A DNA stretch of 64,000 nucleotides from Cryptomeria japonica (taxonomy: Eukaryota; Streptophyta; Pinopsida; Cupressales; Cupressaceae): positions 782,416,119-782,480,118 of the forward strand of contig NC_081414.1 in NCBI RefSeq assembly GCF_030272615.1, given 5' to 3'. The notes beneath the pieces were generated by a model. That model made no database searches. It was not told the DNA's origin and worked only from the letters and a program-made list of their open reading frames with translations. Of the stretch, positions 1 to 12,478 are shown piece by piece. The position numbers and the translations under genes are program-made. Positions within the stretch are counted from its first letter, which is position 1, and every line of letters begins with the position of its first letter.

Positions 1-1819
1 GACTTGATTCAGATTCTCTTCCAAAATTTATGGCACATCAAACTCATGGGGCAATCTTGCACAACTTTTTATTAACAATTGAAAAAATTATTGGCAATCC
101 TTTCTCTTGATTTCTTAAACTAATCTATTAAATCATGCATCAGATATAGTATCTTGAATGTTTCTTGTAGCAATGAACTCATTATCAATGTTTTAGGTGG
201 ATTACTATGATTCTCAAAAGATTGTAGATTGTAGAATTCCTCTCCATAAAATACATATGTACTCATGTTGAGAGACCTTAGAGCTTCTTCGGCTTCTCTT
301 CTAGACCTTCATGAATAGTTTTCAACTATGAAAACACCTTGGCTAAAATTGAGGATGGATGAAATGTGAAGATTATGAAAGATAAAAAGGATTGAGAAAT
401 GGAAAATGAATCTAGAGTTGTCTTGCAATGGTCCAAGATAAATGAGATGACCTAAAGAAAGGTTTGGCTTCCTAAGAGATGATAAACTCATAATGATGTA
501 AGTTGACCATAACTAGAGATGACCAAATGGAACCCAAGATGATAGTTCTACAGCGAGAACCACCTAGTAATGTATGCAAAGTTTTGCAAGATAGGACGAG
601 GACTACTAAACAACCTTTTGACTCTAGTTGAGAAAGTGTGAGTGGGACATTCAAAATGACTAAAAGTGCAATGAAAAGTTGTGACAATATGATGGTTGAC
701 TTAGAAGCTCTTATGATCTTAGAAACATAGATGCATAATAACTCCAAAAGCATATCAAAATCTCCCTTATACATAGTTTGAGAGTCCAAATATGCAATTG
801 CAAAGTTCTAATGTGATTGTCACTTCTGCTCAAATACATGTTATAAAGTTGCAAATATGTATCAAGATATGTCGTAGACATAACAAGATGGAACACTAAT
901 GCAATTTTACTATTGAACAATGTTATCTCAATTTTACACAAATACACACTAAAAAAGTGTCATAGACATGACAAGATGAGCTAGATACATGCTAAAAAGT
1001 GACACAAACATGGCCAAAATGATCAAACATGCGCTAGAAGAAAACACAAACGTGTTTTTGGAAAACTACTAAATTTTGTCCAAATTTTGCAATTGTTGAA
1101 AAGTGACAAGATATCAATGTTAATTATTTTGTGGCAAGAAAACACAACAAACAAGAAGACATAATGTTTGAAGGTGTGTTGTCAAAATTTGAGTAGAGTG
1201 TTTATGTTTAATAGGCTGAAATAGGCCAATTTCCACAAGTCTAAACACAATTGAAAACACTTCAAACACTTCTTAGCGTAAGGTCATTGAGGTCTCATGG
1301 TGGTAATCTCAACCCACAACCAAGAATCTTCATCGACTCAAATGTAGGGTCACCTTGAGGGCTGTATCGAATATTTTTCCTTTGTGTGGAAGGATAAATA
1401 GGGGACTCCATGACTAGAAGGATGAACCAATCACCTTCTCCCTGAAAAACTACAAGTAGCTTATGATAAGTTGAAAATTTATGTTTCATTGCATAGGAGC
1501 CTTATGGTAAGCATTTTGGGACAAAAACCAACTATCCGCTTGTAGTGACTCTATTATGATGTTCACACAAAAAATGGTGGGCCACTAATCTAAGGTGTCT
1601 AGTAATGTTTTGAGGTATATTGGTGGCTATACATGTGGCAGTTCACTCATTTAAGAGGCCTCCTAGCCCTTTAAGGTTTTATACATCACAATGATACTTG
1701 AGGACACATCTGTTGATATAACACATTGGCACCAAATGATAAGTGACTTTCATCAAAACCATAATTATTTATATAGCGGATAGAAAAAAAGTACCACTTG
1801 GGTCGTTCTCTCTCACCTA
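1..1819. other. AT-rich stretch without a recognisable gene
   Basis: I see only short open frames rich in hydrophobic residues, with no domain motif, and several loosely repeated phrases such as 'agacatgacaagatg' near 965. It may be an old decayed repeat, but no LTR ends, PBS or coding homology could be seen. Confidence 0.4.
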
Positions 1820-1824
1820 GCCTC

Positions 1825-3182
1825 TGTTAGGAAAGCAAAGTAAGGAAAATGCCTTCCAAATTTATTTTTTTCAGAGGACAGAAGCAGTAATGTGTTTCAA
1901 TTCAAATTACACCAATTAAGATACTCAACATAGAATAAAATAGAGCAACATGAAAAACATAATCACAAAAATATACACTAGATTTCACGTACGCAAGCCC
2001 TTATGGGTGAAAACCTAACACAACAAAGCATCTGTCTCTTGTATTATAGTAATAAACAATTTACATACAAGTTATAGATACATTCTCTAATCGAGTCTCA
2101 ATTCAGGCAACATTCTAGCAAACTAACTTCACAATTGGTTTCACGATTCCTTTGTTACAGAATCACCAATCCATTTCCTCGACTTCTTTTCACAATGAAA
2201 AGAACAAGTCTCTCATCACACAAGTTTGCAACCTTCTGCAACCCAACATAAACATCTCTATGCAAAAATAGTTCATTTAAGTTACTAACTATCGAATGTC
2301 CTCATATTGTCAATAACACATCGTGTTATTCGTTGTCGGTTCATTTTCCCATGAGTCATTAAAGTTTTCTTGAAATCATCCACAGACAACTTAGCAAGTT
2401 GATATTCATGTTCAGCCATTGTACCCACCTCAATCACTTTTATCTTAATTTATCGGCAAAGTCACTTTGACACTATGCCAGTTAGCCTAAACTACCTCTC
2501 AGAAACCATTGTTCATCATTGCTTCCTTGTTATCCCAAAACTTGACCATACAACTATTGTATACCATGCGTGGTAATAGGAATAATCTTCTCTTCATCCT
2601 TTGTCCTTATCTTGCACTATACCCACGTTTGCTAGACAACCCTCATGGGTTAAAGGAATAGTGTCACACGCTCTATCTATTGTAATCATGTAGGCTTCCG
2701 CTATGATTTCTCAACACCACATGAGATAAAGGGAGGGAGACCTAGTCTCCTTCATCTCGCTACCCTGTATGCTCTCTTAATGAGCTCTTAGTATCATGTG
2801 GGGTAATTAGGAGATACAATATCTCACTAGCTCGTGCTACTCTTATATGTGCTTCTCAAAGGCCACAGGAAAACAAAGAAGTCAAAGTGTCTTTCCTTCT
2901 AGTTATCCTACAACCCTTTTAGCAATGACTTTGTCATGCTATAGGATAAAAAAATGTACTGTCTTTACCTATTATCCCGCAGAACTTTGCACACTGTCCT
3001 TATAGATAGGTAAAGCATAACTCGAGGGTTATCAACCGCTTGTCAATAAAATGAATGTTATTTGGTCACCTTAGGGATTGGTCAATAACACAAGGGTTAT
3101 CAATCCTAAACTGCTAATTCAAAAACTAAAAGCAATCTATTCGAGATTTCAACCAGTAAGCTTGAGACACCCATTCTCAACA
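1825..3182 (-). repeat. 3' LTR of Copia-1
   Basis: On the plus strand it starts TGTTAGGAAAG and ends CTCAACA. It aligns along its whole length with 7331-8747, both ending in the shared phrase 'gacacccattctcaa'. It is about 60 bp shorter than its partner and differs by many substitutions, which indicates an old insertion. It lies 5' on the plus strand but is the downstream LTR of the minus-strand element. Confidence 0.88.
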
Positions 3183-3200
3183 TTCTCCCACTTGACAAAG
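3183..3200 (-). promoter_or_regulatory. Polypurine tract of Copia-1
   Basis: Directly inside the left LTR, the minus strand reads CAAGTGGGAGAA followed by TGTTGAGAATG, the LTR start. A G/A-rich tract touching the 3' LTR is the usual second-strand primer of Copia elements. Confidence 0.75.
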
Positions 3201-3231
3201 AACTTATTGGTATCTCCAAAATACTTAGAGA

Positions 3232-4720
3232 CTAATGAAAAATATGGGCTACAAGGCCCATAGAGTTAGCACACCATTTGAACTTAGTTATGCTCATATG
3301 TTTTGTCAATGCATCTGCAACATTCTTCAGATTATCCACCTTTACCAGAGTAACCTTTCCATCTTCCACCATGTCATGAACAAAGTGATACTGCACATGT
3401 ACATGTTTCATCTTGGCATGGAAAGTGGGATTTTTTGCCAAACAAATTGCACTCTGACTATTGGAATAAATAGTGATATGTTCTGTATTAAATGCAATTT
3501 CAAAACACAAATGCTTAAGCCAAACAACTTCTTGACATTCTTGAGTTGAACCATGTACTCTGCCTCTATAGTGGATAAAGCGACTATGGCTTATCGCTTG
3601 CTTAGCCAAGGAATTCCACCACCATTCAAAGTTAATACATATCCACTAGTGGATCTTCTTCTCTCAATGTCCCTTGCCCAATCAGAATCCACATATCCCT
3701 GAATGCTAATAGCCCTTTGTAATCCAATCAAATTTCCATGATAACACAAAGCATACTGAGTAGTACCTCTTAGATATCTAAACACTCTCTTCATAGCCTC
3801 CCAATGTGTTCTTCCTGGTTTTGCCATAAACTGGCTTGATACTCCCACTAATTTGGCAATGTATAGCCTTATACAGACTATTGCATACATTAAACTACCA
3901 ACTACACTTGCATAGTGCACCTTGGCCATGTCCTCCATCTTAGATGAATATTTTGGATAATCTTTAATAGAAAGTTTTATTCCCTACAATATTGTAACAA
4001 CTGACTACTTGTAATCTGTCATGTTAAATCTCTCAAGGAAAGTACCGATGTACTTTGTTTGATTAAGCCAAATATTTCTACTCTCCCTATCCCTATTGAT
4101 TTTCATCCCTAGAATATACCTAGCTGCACCGACATTTCAAAACATGTAGATAACTAAGATTTTAAATCAGAAATCATTCCCTTATCATTCCCAATGAATA
4201 ACATGTTATCCACATACAAATAAATGATAAGAAATCAACCATTCTCAGTCTTATAGTACACACAATGATAATTTTTTGACCTTATGAATTCCAGAGACAA
4301 CACAAAAGTGTCAAACTTCTGGTACCACATTCTAGGTGATTGTTTTAAACCATAAAGAGACTTTTTCAAATTGCAAACCAAGGATTCTTTACCTTTTGAA
4401 ACAAAGTACTTAGGTTGGGACATATAAATCTCTTCCTCCAAGTCACCATGAAGGAATGTTGTCTTCACATCCATCTACTTGATTTCAAAATCATACGTTT
4501 ATACAAGATAGAAGAGAAATATGATAGATGTCAGCTTCTCTACAAGAGAAAAGATTTTTCCATAACCAATTCCATCAACTTGGGAATAACCCTTCATAAT
4601 CAATCTAGGTTTATACTTCTCCACACTACCATCAAGACTAATTTTCTTCTTAAATACTCATTTGCAGCCTACTATCTTTCTACCTTTAGGCAAGGGCACT
4701 AGATCCCAAGTTTCATTATT
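3232..4720 (-). pseudogene. Copia-1 reverse transcriptase and RNase H, degenerate
   Basis: This is the C-terminal half of a Copia polyprotein, which copies the element RNA into DNA and removes the RNA strand. Reverse-transcriptase motifs are visible on the minus strand: MDVKTTFLHGDLEEEIYM near 4474-4420, SLYGLKQSPRMWYQKF near 4360-4310, and the catalytic box near 4220, which reads YVDN instead of YVDD. RNase H follows, with YVDSDWARDIERRRSTSGY near 3700-3640 and a conserved tail near 3350. The frame changes at about 3600 and again between 3940 and 4230, with in-frame stops. The altered catalytic box and the frame breaks make it non-functional. Confidence 0.85.
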
Positions 4721-5264
4721 CTTTAGCGAATCCATTTATTCATTCAGAGCCTTCGACGAAGAATCTGAATCAGACATTTGTATTTCCTCTTTCATGGTGC
4801 TAGGTTCATTAGTGTTAGTAATCAAAGCATAAGAATATTTAGAATCTAACATTGAGAAACCATACCTATTAGGTTGTCTTCTCTCTCATGTGGACCTCCT
4901 CAATTGCTGAGGTGGAGGTTCTTTTTCTTCTTATTGATTAGAATTATCAATGCTTCTTAAGATCTCCTCAATTTCAAGTACACTTGGAGTTTGAAGTTCT
5001 TCCTTTTCTAGAGTAGAGGAATTTCAACTTCTGCTTCCCCTTTCTCTGTCTTTTCAGATTGCAGATCAACTGAGGTAGTCTTCAACTCACAAAATATTAC
5101 ACTCCTGATGTATAAGACCTTCTCAGTTATACGATTCCAAAGCTTATATCCTTTCACACCCAAGCCATATCCAATGAAGATACACTTAAAGCTTTGTTAT
5201 CCAACTTTGATCTATTTATATCAGGCATATACATGTATGCCTCATAGTCAAAGACACAAATATG

Positions 5265-5945
5265 TCACACAGAGGGCTTCTTTCCAAACCATGCTTCCAC
5301 AGACATCTTGTCAACCAACATTGAAGTGGGAGATCTATTTGGTAAATAACATGTTGTGGACATAGCCTCGACCCAGAACTTCTGCTCCAAACCAACACTA
5401 CTTAACATGCTTCTCGCCTTTTCCATTAAGATTCTATTCAACCTTTCAGCAACTTCATTTTGTTGTGGATTATATGGTGTAGTCCTATGCTTTTTAATCC
5501 CATGGTTTTTGCAAAATTGATCAAATTTTGTGAAACAAAACTCACCTCCATTATCAATCCTTAGAAACTTAATTGTTCTACCAGTCTGATTTTCAACCAA
5601 GGTTTTGAACTCCTTAAACTGACTGAACGCTTTTGATTTATTTTCCAAAAAATACAAAAATGCCCTTCTCGAATAATCGTCTATAAAAGAAACATAATAC
5701 TTAGAATTCAATAACTAAGGAACATTAACTGGACTGAATTTATTAGAGTGAATATAATCCAATAAACTAGAAAATTTATGAGGAATGGAATTAAATGAAG
5801 CATGGTGTTGTTTTCCATAGATACAGTGTTCAGAAAATTCATATTCAAAGTTACAATCATCAAGCCCCTCAACCAAGTTTTTAGTTTTTAAATATTTTAA
5901 GCCCTTTTCTCCTATGTGACCGAGTTTATGACTCCAAAGCATCAT
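5265..5945 (-). pseudogene. Copia-1 integrase core and pre-integrase zinc domain
   Basis: A 148-residue stretch (5265-5711) carries the integrase core: SFIDDYSRRAFLYFL with the first catalytic Asp, FLRIDNGGEF with the second, and NPQQNEVAERLNRILMEKA with the catalytic Glu, so the D-D-E set is readable. Upstream, 5715-5945 carries the HH-CC-type GAG-pre-integrase segment (LWSHKLGHIGEKGLKYL). The two pieces are separated by a stop. In the family this enzyme inserts the cDNA into the host chromosome. Confidence 0.85.
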
Positions 5946-5990
5946 TTTATCAACAAGAAGTTTAGCCTCTATTTAAATCGCAATGTTCTT

Positions 5991-7260
5991 CTACCAGGCA
6001 ACCTTGTCTGACTTTCTAGAAGCAATGTTACATTGAAGAGATTGTGCATCTAGCTTGAATAGAGTACCAATCTGTGCACCCTTAGCTAGTAGTATGGAGC
6101 CTCTAGTCATCTTATAATGACCACTTGAGAATAAAACTTGTACACCAACATCATTCAACTTACTTACAGAAAACAAGTTTTGAGTCAGACCTAGTCTGTC
6201 TATTATGCCATCAATTCCCTTAGTTCTTCCATCAAGATACTGAATTCTGACTCTTCCTCGAAAAACAATTTATAGAGTTGAATCACTAGCTAGGCAAGCC
6301 TTTCCACCATCATATTCCTCATTCTTCAAGAACCATTCTCTATGAGATGTCATGTGTAAAGATGCACTATAATCTATCAACCAGACATTGTCAGTTGTCT
6401 AAGTTGACAAGGCAGTAATGAAGGCATCTGCATCGCTGTGATAAGATTCGGTATCAAAAGACTTCTTCTTTTTCTTCTTTTTCTCCTCTTTGTAATCCTT
6501 CTGGATATGGCCAGTATGCCCACAATTTCAGTATTTTACCTTGGAATTCTTCTAAGGAGACTTTGATCTCTCCTTCAATTTGGATTTGGATTGCTAGTCC
6601 TATTTTCTTTTTTTCGTTTGATCTACCTCAAATAGAAAGAGCCTCCTTGGCCATTTTAGAAGACTTCCTTCATGCCTCTTCTGAAAGAAACCAATCAACC
6701 ACATCTTCCATTTTGAAAGTATTAATTTTACTCCCAATAGCCATCACCAGATGGTCCCATGTATCAGGAAAGGAACACAATAGAATCATACAATGATCCT
6801 CATCATTAATATTTAGTCTCATAGAAATTAATTGTGCAACAATCATATTGAATGCATTTAGGTGGTCTGACACAAATGTCCCTTTGCTCATTTTCAAAGA
6901 GTATAACTTCTTCCTCGGGAACAACTTATTTAATAGAGATTTTCCTTCATAAATATCACCAATTTTCTTTCACAAAGAAGTTGTCGTCTTCTCTTCATGA
7001 ACATTCAAGAGAACTGAATCTGCTAGGCATAATTTGATCAACCATTTGGCCTTCATATCTGTAAGGTCCCAATCCTCTTGTTTTACGCCTAATGGTTTTG
7101 TTCCAAACAATGCAACCCAAAGATATTAATCCACCAACAGGTCTTCCATCTCAAGTTTCCATAAAGCATAGCGCTACCATTGAATTTCTTAATATCCACT
7201 CTTCCTGATGTGCTTGCTATCTCAATCCATAATTTCATAGAATTCACTGCAAAACTTCCA
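5991..7260 (-). pseudogene. Copia-1 gag, zinc knuckle and protease, degenerate
   Basis: On the minus strand, 6670-6924 encodes a gag segment (residues such as SDHLNAFNMIVAQL and LLCSFPDTWDHLV) typical of the UBN2-type Copia gag. Near 6540-6470 there is a broken CCHC knuckle (CGHTGHIQKD, first Cys lost) followed by a Lys/Glu-rich run. Near 6400 the retropepsin-like motif reads WLIDYSASLHMTSHREW, where D-S-G is usual. 5991-6176 continues with the spacer between protease and integrase (FSVSKLNDVG). Several stops interrupt the frame. Confidence 0.75.
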
Positions 7261-7316
7261 TTGCGGAATTAACACAAAACAAAACATCCTCCCCACAAGG
7301 ATAACACAACTGACCA

Positions 7317-7328
7317 GCTCTAATACCA
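7317..7328 (-). promoter_or_regulatory. tRNA primer-binding site of Copia-1
   Basis: On the minus strand it reads TGGTATTAGAGC, two bases after the LTR end. It differs at one base from TGGTATCAGAGC, the usual complement of initiator tRNA-Met used by Copia elements. It fixes the element direction as minus. Confidence 0.8.
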
Positions 7329-7330
7329 CT

Positions 7331-8747
7331 TGTTAGGAAAGAAAATAGCAGAAAATGCCTTCCAAATGTTAATTTTTTAGAGGAGAGAAGTTGTAATGTG
7401 TTTCAATTCAAATTACACCAATTAAGATACTCAACATAGAATAAAACAAAGTAACATGAAAAACACAATCATAGAAATCTACACCAAATTTCACATGGGA
7501 AAATCCTTACAGGTGAAAAATCCACACACCAAAGCAAGCATCCCTTGTATTATAATAATAAATAATTTACATACAAGTTATAGATATGTGCTTTGATCCA
7601 GTCTCAATTCAAACAATATTCCAGAAGATTAACTTCACAATCGGTTTCATGATTCCTTTGTTACAGAATCACCAATCAATTTCCTTGACTTCTTTCCATA
7701 ATGATAAGAACAAGTCTGTCATCACACAAGTTTGCAACCTTTTGTAACCCAACATCAACATCTCTAACTATCTTTTAGATGTTAAAATGTCTTTGTGCAT
7801 AAACGGTTCATTTCAGTTACTAACTATCAAACTTCCTCAAATTATCAATAACACATCGTGCTATTCGTTATTGATTTAGCTTCCTTTGAGTCATTCTAGT
7901 TTTACTCAAATCATCCACAAACATCTGACCAAATCGATATTCACATTCGATTGTGGTCCCCACCTCAATCACTTTCGGCTCAATTTATCAGTGAAGCCAC
8001 TTTGACACTCTATCAGTTAGCCCACACTACCTCTCGGGAACCATTGTTCATCATGTGGGGTAATGAGGAGATAAATTTTCCTTGCTTCCTTTTTTAGCCC
8101 ATAGCATGACCATATGATCATTGTATACCACGCAAGGTAACAGGAATAATCTTCTCTTCTTCCTTTGTCCTTATCTCGCACTATACCCATGTTCTCTAGA
8201 CAACCCTCATAGGGTAACAAAAAAGTATCACATTGTCTATCTACCATTATCCCATAGGCTTCTGCTATGAGTTCTCAACACCACACGGGGTAAAGGGTGG
8301 GAGACCCAGTCTTCTTCATCTCGCTATCTTGCATGGTCTCCTAATGAGCTCTGAGTATCACACATGGTAATACAGAGATATAATATCTCACTAGCCTGTG
8401 CTACTCTTATGTGTTACACTCAAAGGCCATGGGGTACCAAAGAAGTCAAAGTCTCCTTCCTTCTAGTTATCCTGCAACCCTTTTCGTGATGACTTTGTCA
8501 GGCTGCAAGATAAAAAACTACGTTCTCTTTACTCGTTATCAGACAACACTTTGCACATTGCCCATATAGATACGCAAAGAATAAATTGAGGGTTATCAAC
8601 TACCTATTAATAACAAGAAGGCTATTTGGTTACCTTAGGGGGTTGGTCAATAACATGAAGGTTATCAACCCTGAATTGCTAATTCAGAAATCAAAAGCCA
8701 TATATTCGAGATTCCAACTAGTAAGTTTGAGACACCCATTCTCAATA
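7331..8747 (-). repeat. 5' LTR of Copia-1
   Basis: It starts TGTTAGGAAAG on the plus strand and ends CTCAATA, next to the TSD copy GCCTC at 8748-8752. It is homologous to 1825-3182 throughout. It has small insertions relative to its partner, for example near 7760-7800, which make it longer. Confidence 0.88.
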
Positions 8748-8752
8748 GCCTC

Positions 8753-9529
8753 AAGGGCTTCTTGGGAGGCATGCCCTCTAAAAGGAAATAATAATTAATC
8801 TTTCACAAAATATCCAATGGAAGGCAAAGGGAGAGGATACTTACATTATCACCTTAGGGTTCTAATCTAAACATGAAGCATGCCAAAAGTATAAGATACT
8901 TCAAGCAAAGTTAATTTCCCCTAATGAAAATCATGTGAACCTAATTAAACTAGTAAAGGGACAAACACACATCTAAAATACCCCTACAATAAAATGATTA
9001 GTAGATTCTATGATTGCCCAAACCTGCAAGCAAAATTGTTAGGTTAATTTTAGAAATCTGAAAATGAAATGTGAAAAAGGGGCCTTCAACAAAATGATAG
9101 AGATAGTAGCACCACTTCCTTAGGCCACAAGGGTTAGGACAAAGGAAAATCAAATCTGAAATTTAACCCTAATTGAAAGACAAAAAGAAAATACAAAAAA
9201 CATAGATGTTGTTATACATGACACAGACATAGAAACACCCAAACTAAAACTTGTTAAAACCTGCAATGTGTAAAATCACATAGAACATATACACAAAAAA
9301 AAGGATCACATAGATGACATAAAATATTACATACATGGAAATAAATAGCAAATACATGACATAAAATAACAGATATGTGATTTTACAAAACATAGATGTG
9401 AAAATATGGATCAAAAATGCTGTAAAAAGTAGTTAGAATCTATAAGATCTGAAATCATAGATGTGACAACAAAATACAAATATGCAATAAAAAGATACTT
9501 ATACGCGTTAAAAAACATGCACAGGCACC
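8753..9529. other. Gene-free AT-rich DNA
   Basis: No open frame with a recognisable motif. It contains short repeated phrases ('catagatgtg', 'acataaaata') around 9200-9420. It lies just downstream, in the gene's sense, of the receptor-kinase fragment and may be decayed gene or repeat. Confidence 0.4.
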
Positions 9530-9816
9530 GACACCAAACTGATCGACACTTTGTATCAAGCAATTTAAGATGACCATCTCTCAAACTATCACTTTTGGGA
9601 GATTGGTGCATACCAAATGCCAATATATCGATTATTCGTTCCTCTGGGATAGCGAAATCCCAATGCAAATGTGTCATTCTTGGAAATTAGGGTTTGATTT
9701 CTAGTGAGCGAAGCCCCCGATCGAAGCGTATTGCCACCATCCAAAGTTATACCACTGCAATTATGCACTACATTACTAATAGTTATGGCTAAGAAGAATA
9801 AACACTTCAATGCCAT
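9530..9816 (-). pseudogene. G-type lectin S-receptor kinase fragment 1 (N-terminus only)
   Basis: The first 75 codons (9589-9816, minus strand) match the N-terminus of the intact kinase at 51238: a signal peptide (MALKCLFFLAITISNVVHNC), then NQTLISKNDTFALGF and YIGIWY of the bulb-type lectin domain. After residues ISQK about 21 codons present in the intact gene are missing, and the frame shifts. A further piece (DGHLKLLDTK, then VW) is readable in another frame before homology stops near 9530. No kinase part is present. The sequence just upstream of its start codon is cut by the Gypsy insertion at 9823. Confidence 0.88.
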
Positions 9817-9822
9817 TGAGGT

Positions 9823-10312
9823 TGATTTGAATTATGGATTTGGATGACAACACCTGAGTGAGAACCTGCGGTATTGTAAATTCTGTTTACAAGAAACAGA
9901 AAGCATAGAATTGAAGCAAGCCAAAAAGTAATCTATTCCATTCTAAAATCCAACATATAGAAGTTCATGAGATTCCAAGGGTCACAAAAACCCCTTGAGA
10001 ATTGAAGTCCAATAGTCACATTTATTTATTACATAATAAAATCTAAAAACTACAAAAATTTCAAAAAAACTATATGAAATTTTATCCTAACTTTAACTAG
10101 GCATAACTTTCGGCTCGGGACTCAAAATTATGAGTCGTTTAACTCGTTGGAAAGGTCTCCAAGAGTTGTGGGAAAATATTGAAAGTACCTCTCACCACTT
10201 TCAAGGGATAAAAATTTTCTGAAGGCCTTCAAAAGTGCCATTTACTAATGTCTAGAAAAACTAAAAAAATATGAAAATATTTTTTCAACTATTTCATATT
10301 TTCTTCTGATCA
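9823..10312 (-). repeat. Outer 3' LTR of the Gypsy element
   Basis: 490 bp, TG...CA ended, joined on its inner side to 'ttacttccccgttgg', which on the minus strand is a purine-rich tract ending GGGGAAGTAA. It aligns with 17036-17528 with scattered differences. Confidence 0.92.
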
Positions 10313-10422
10313 TTACTTCCCCGTTGGAAAGCAATGGGCCCCATTGCATCAATAGTTTGAATGAGATGAGGAAAATGTTCTTAAAGCTGCTTTTTAGTAA
10401 ACCACTTTCCTTGTTGAGCAAT

Positions 10423-11872
10423 CTAACCTGCTCGAACCACTTTGTACAAGTAAATTTGTTGTTGTTTGAGTGTTTTCAACATGGTGTCCACAATCTGATC
10501 ACATTGGAATGGGGCATCTGCATTTGGATTCAATTCTGTAGTGGAGATTGTTTCTACCACATCTGTAACATCTAATAGTGGAGGAAAATATGGCTTCAAG
10601 AGTTTCACATTGAAGACTGGATGAAGACCAAGAAATGCAGGTAAATTAAGCTCAAAAGCATTATCACCAACTTGCTTGATGATGGTGTATGGCCCATAAC
10701 GCAGAGGACGAAGCTTCCTATTGTCACCCTGCAATCATTTCTTCTGGATGTGCAACCACACCTTGTTCCTAACTTGAAAATTATGAGGAGTACGATGCTC
10801 ATCATGTCTCCTTATAATTCTTATTGTTGTGTTCCAAAATTTCATGAACTTGTTGTTGTAGATGATGAATTCTATTGATGAACTAGGATGCCTTATCTTC
10901 CTCCTTACCAACACGTGGAACTAGATCAAGTTGAATAAGTGGTATGGCAACATCCATGGGTGCAAGTGGCTGATAACCAAGACAAACCTCAAATGGGATG
11001 TGGCTAGTTGAACTGTGAATTGCCTTGTTGTAGTTATGTTGAACATATGGAAGACTTTCATCCCATCCGTGGGGATGTTTTGAGTGGTACATTCATAGGA
11101 TGTGTATGATCATCCAATTCACTACCTCTGTTTGGCCATCTGTTTGAGGGTGGAAAGCAGTAGACTTTGTTAATTTTCAGTCCATCTTTTCCCATAGTGT
11201 AGACCAAAACTTACTAGGAAACCTACTATCCCTATCTGAGATAATGGTATTCGGCAGACCAAAATGAACCCAAATGTATTGAAAGAATAGCTTTGTAGTG
11301 TCCTCTGCAGAAATTGTTTTTTTACATGCCACTATTACTACCATTTTCGAGAACCTATCTACCACAACATACACACAATCATGGCCTCTTTTGGTGGTAG
11401 GAAGAACAAACATAAAGTTCATAAAACTGAGTGCCAAGGTTTTTTATGAACAGGAAGTGGTGAGTATAGCCCAAGTTTACGATTGGCAGGCTTAGCAATA
11501 GCACATGCAGTACAAGCTTGAATATATGAAATAACATCATTTCACAATTTTGGCCAAAAGAAATACTTCTGAAGCATAGCAGTAGTCTTACCTATACCAA
11601 AGTGACTAGCAACCTTACTATAGTGAGCTTCACATATCAACTTTTTGCATTCTGCATTGGGCACATAGATTTGGCCAAGGTGACAAAGCATTCCATCCTG
11701 CAAATAGAAGTCATTCACTTGATGTCCCTTTACTAATTGATTATAAACATCTACAAATTCAACATCATTCTCATACAAGCAAGCCTAGGCTTCAGGTTGA
11801 TGACCACATCAGTTCAAAACCATACTTATGGGTGCAATTGGAGGCCTACTCAAATAATCCGCTACTTTGTTA
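10423..11872 (-). pseudogene. Extra copy of the Gypsy integrase region
   Basis: On the minus strand this holds, in coding order, a zinc-binding region (11542-11778, ending KTTAMLQKYFFWPKL), the integrase core (VVVDRFSKM, ISDRDSRFPSKFW at 11177-11437; YNKAIHSSTSHIPFEV at 10883-11092) and an integrase C-terminal part (10423-10734, RYGPYTIIKQVGDNAFEL), perhaps with a degenerate chromodomain-like tail. It closely matches 12479-14040 until 11872, where the match stops after 'ctttgttag'. It has no reverse transcriptase of its own. It is a partial duplicate inside the element. Confidence 0.82.
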
Positions 11873-12018
11873 GTCGTGCATGTCCACTTTCAGAGTAGAT
11901 GGATATTTTGAAATCATTATAGTGTTTCTTCATTCATCATATTGCCCAAAGTATTTCATACAGACAAAGTTTAGCTTTTCGTGATATCCTTCTTGGATTG
12001 TGAAACCCACCGAGTTGA
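11873..12018. other. 146-bp segment not matching the sister copy
   Basis: It lies between the truncated extra integrase copy and the middle LTR. The corresponding position in the full copy (after 14040) has different sequence. On the minus strand a readable stretch includes GGFHNPRRISRKAKLCLYE. I do not recognise its source. Confidence 0.5.
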
Positions 12019-12478
12019 CGATCAGAATTATGGATTCGGATGACAACACCTAAGTGAGAATCTGCGGTATTGTAAATTCTATTACAAGAACCAAAAATCA
12101 TAGAATTGAAGCAAGCCAAAAACTAATCTATTTCATTCGAAAACCCAACATATAGAAGTTCATGAGTTTCCAAGAGTCACAAAAAACCTCTTGAGAATCA
12201 AAGTCCAATAGTCACATTTGTTCATTACATAATAAAATCTAAAAACTATGAAATTTTCAAAAAAATTAGATGAAATTTAATCCTAACTTCAACTAGACAT
12301 AACTTTCTGCTTGAGACTCTAAATTACGAGCCATTGATCTCATTGGAAAGGTCTCCAAGAGTTGTAGACACTAACTTTCAAGGGCTAAAAATGCCCTTAA
12401 GACCTTCAAAAATGCAAATTACTAACATATAGACAAACTAAAGTACAAAAATATATAATTCAAATTTTCTTCTGATCA
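12019..12478 (-). repeat. Middle LTR of the Gypsy element
   Basis: About 460 bp. It is aligned to the outer LTRs from 'gaattatggattcgg' to 'ttcttctgatca' and followed by the same purine-rich junction. It starts CG instead of TG, has small deletions in its second half, and differs more from the outer LTRs than they do from each other. No matching TSD is seen around it. Confidence 0.85.

Larger units (their letters stand above)
1825..8747 (-). mobile_element. Ty1/Copia LTR retrotransposon, full length but decayed (Copia-1)
   Basis: This is a complete LTR retrotransposon on the minus strand. It has two LTRs (1825-3182 and 7331-8747), a polypurine tract inside the left LTR, a primer-binding site inside the right LTR, and a perfect 5-bp target-site duplication GCCTC at 1820-1824 and 8748-8752. 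Read on the minus strand the domain order is gag, zinc knuckle, protease, integrase, reverse transcriptase, RNase H, which is the Copia order. Each domain is recognisable but broken by stops and frame changes, so the element is dead. The right LTR ends in TA rather than CA, one base from the expected terminus. Confidence 0.9.

Noticed and set aside
472-789. 105-codon minus-strand frame at the window start
   Set aside because: Leu/Ser/Ile-rich with no domain motif. It overlaps another frame and looks like chance in AT-rich DNA.
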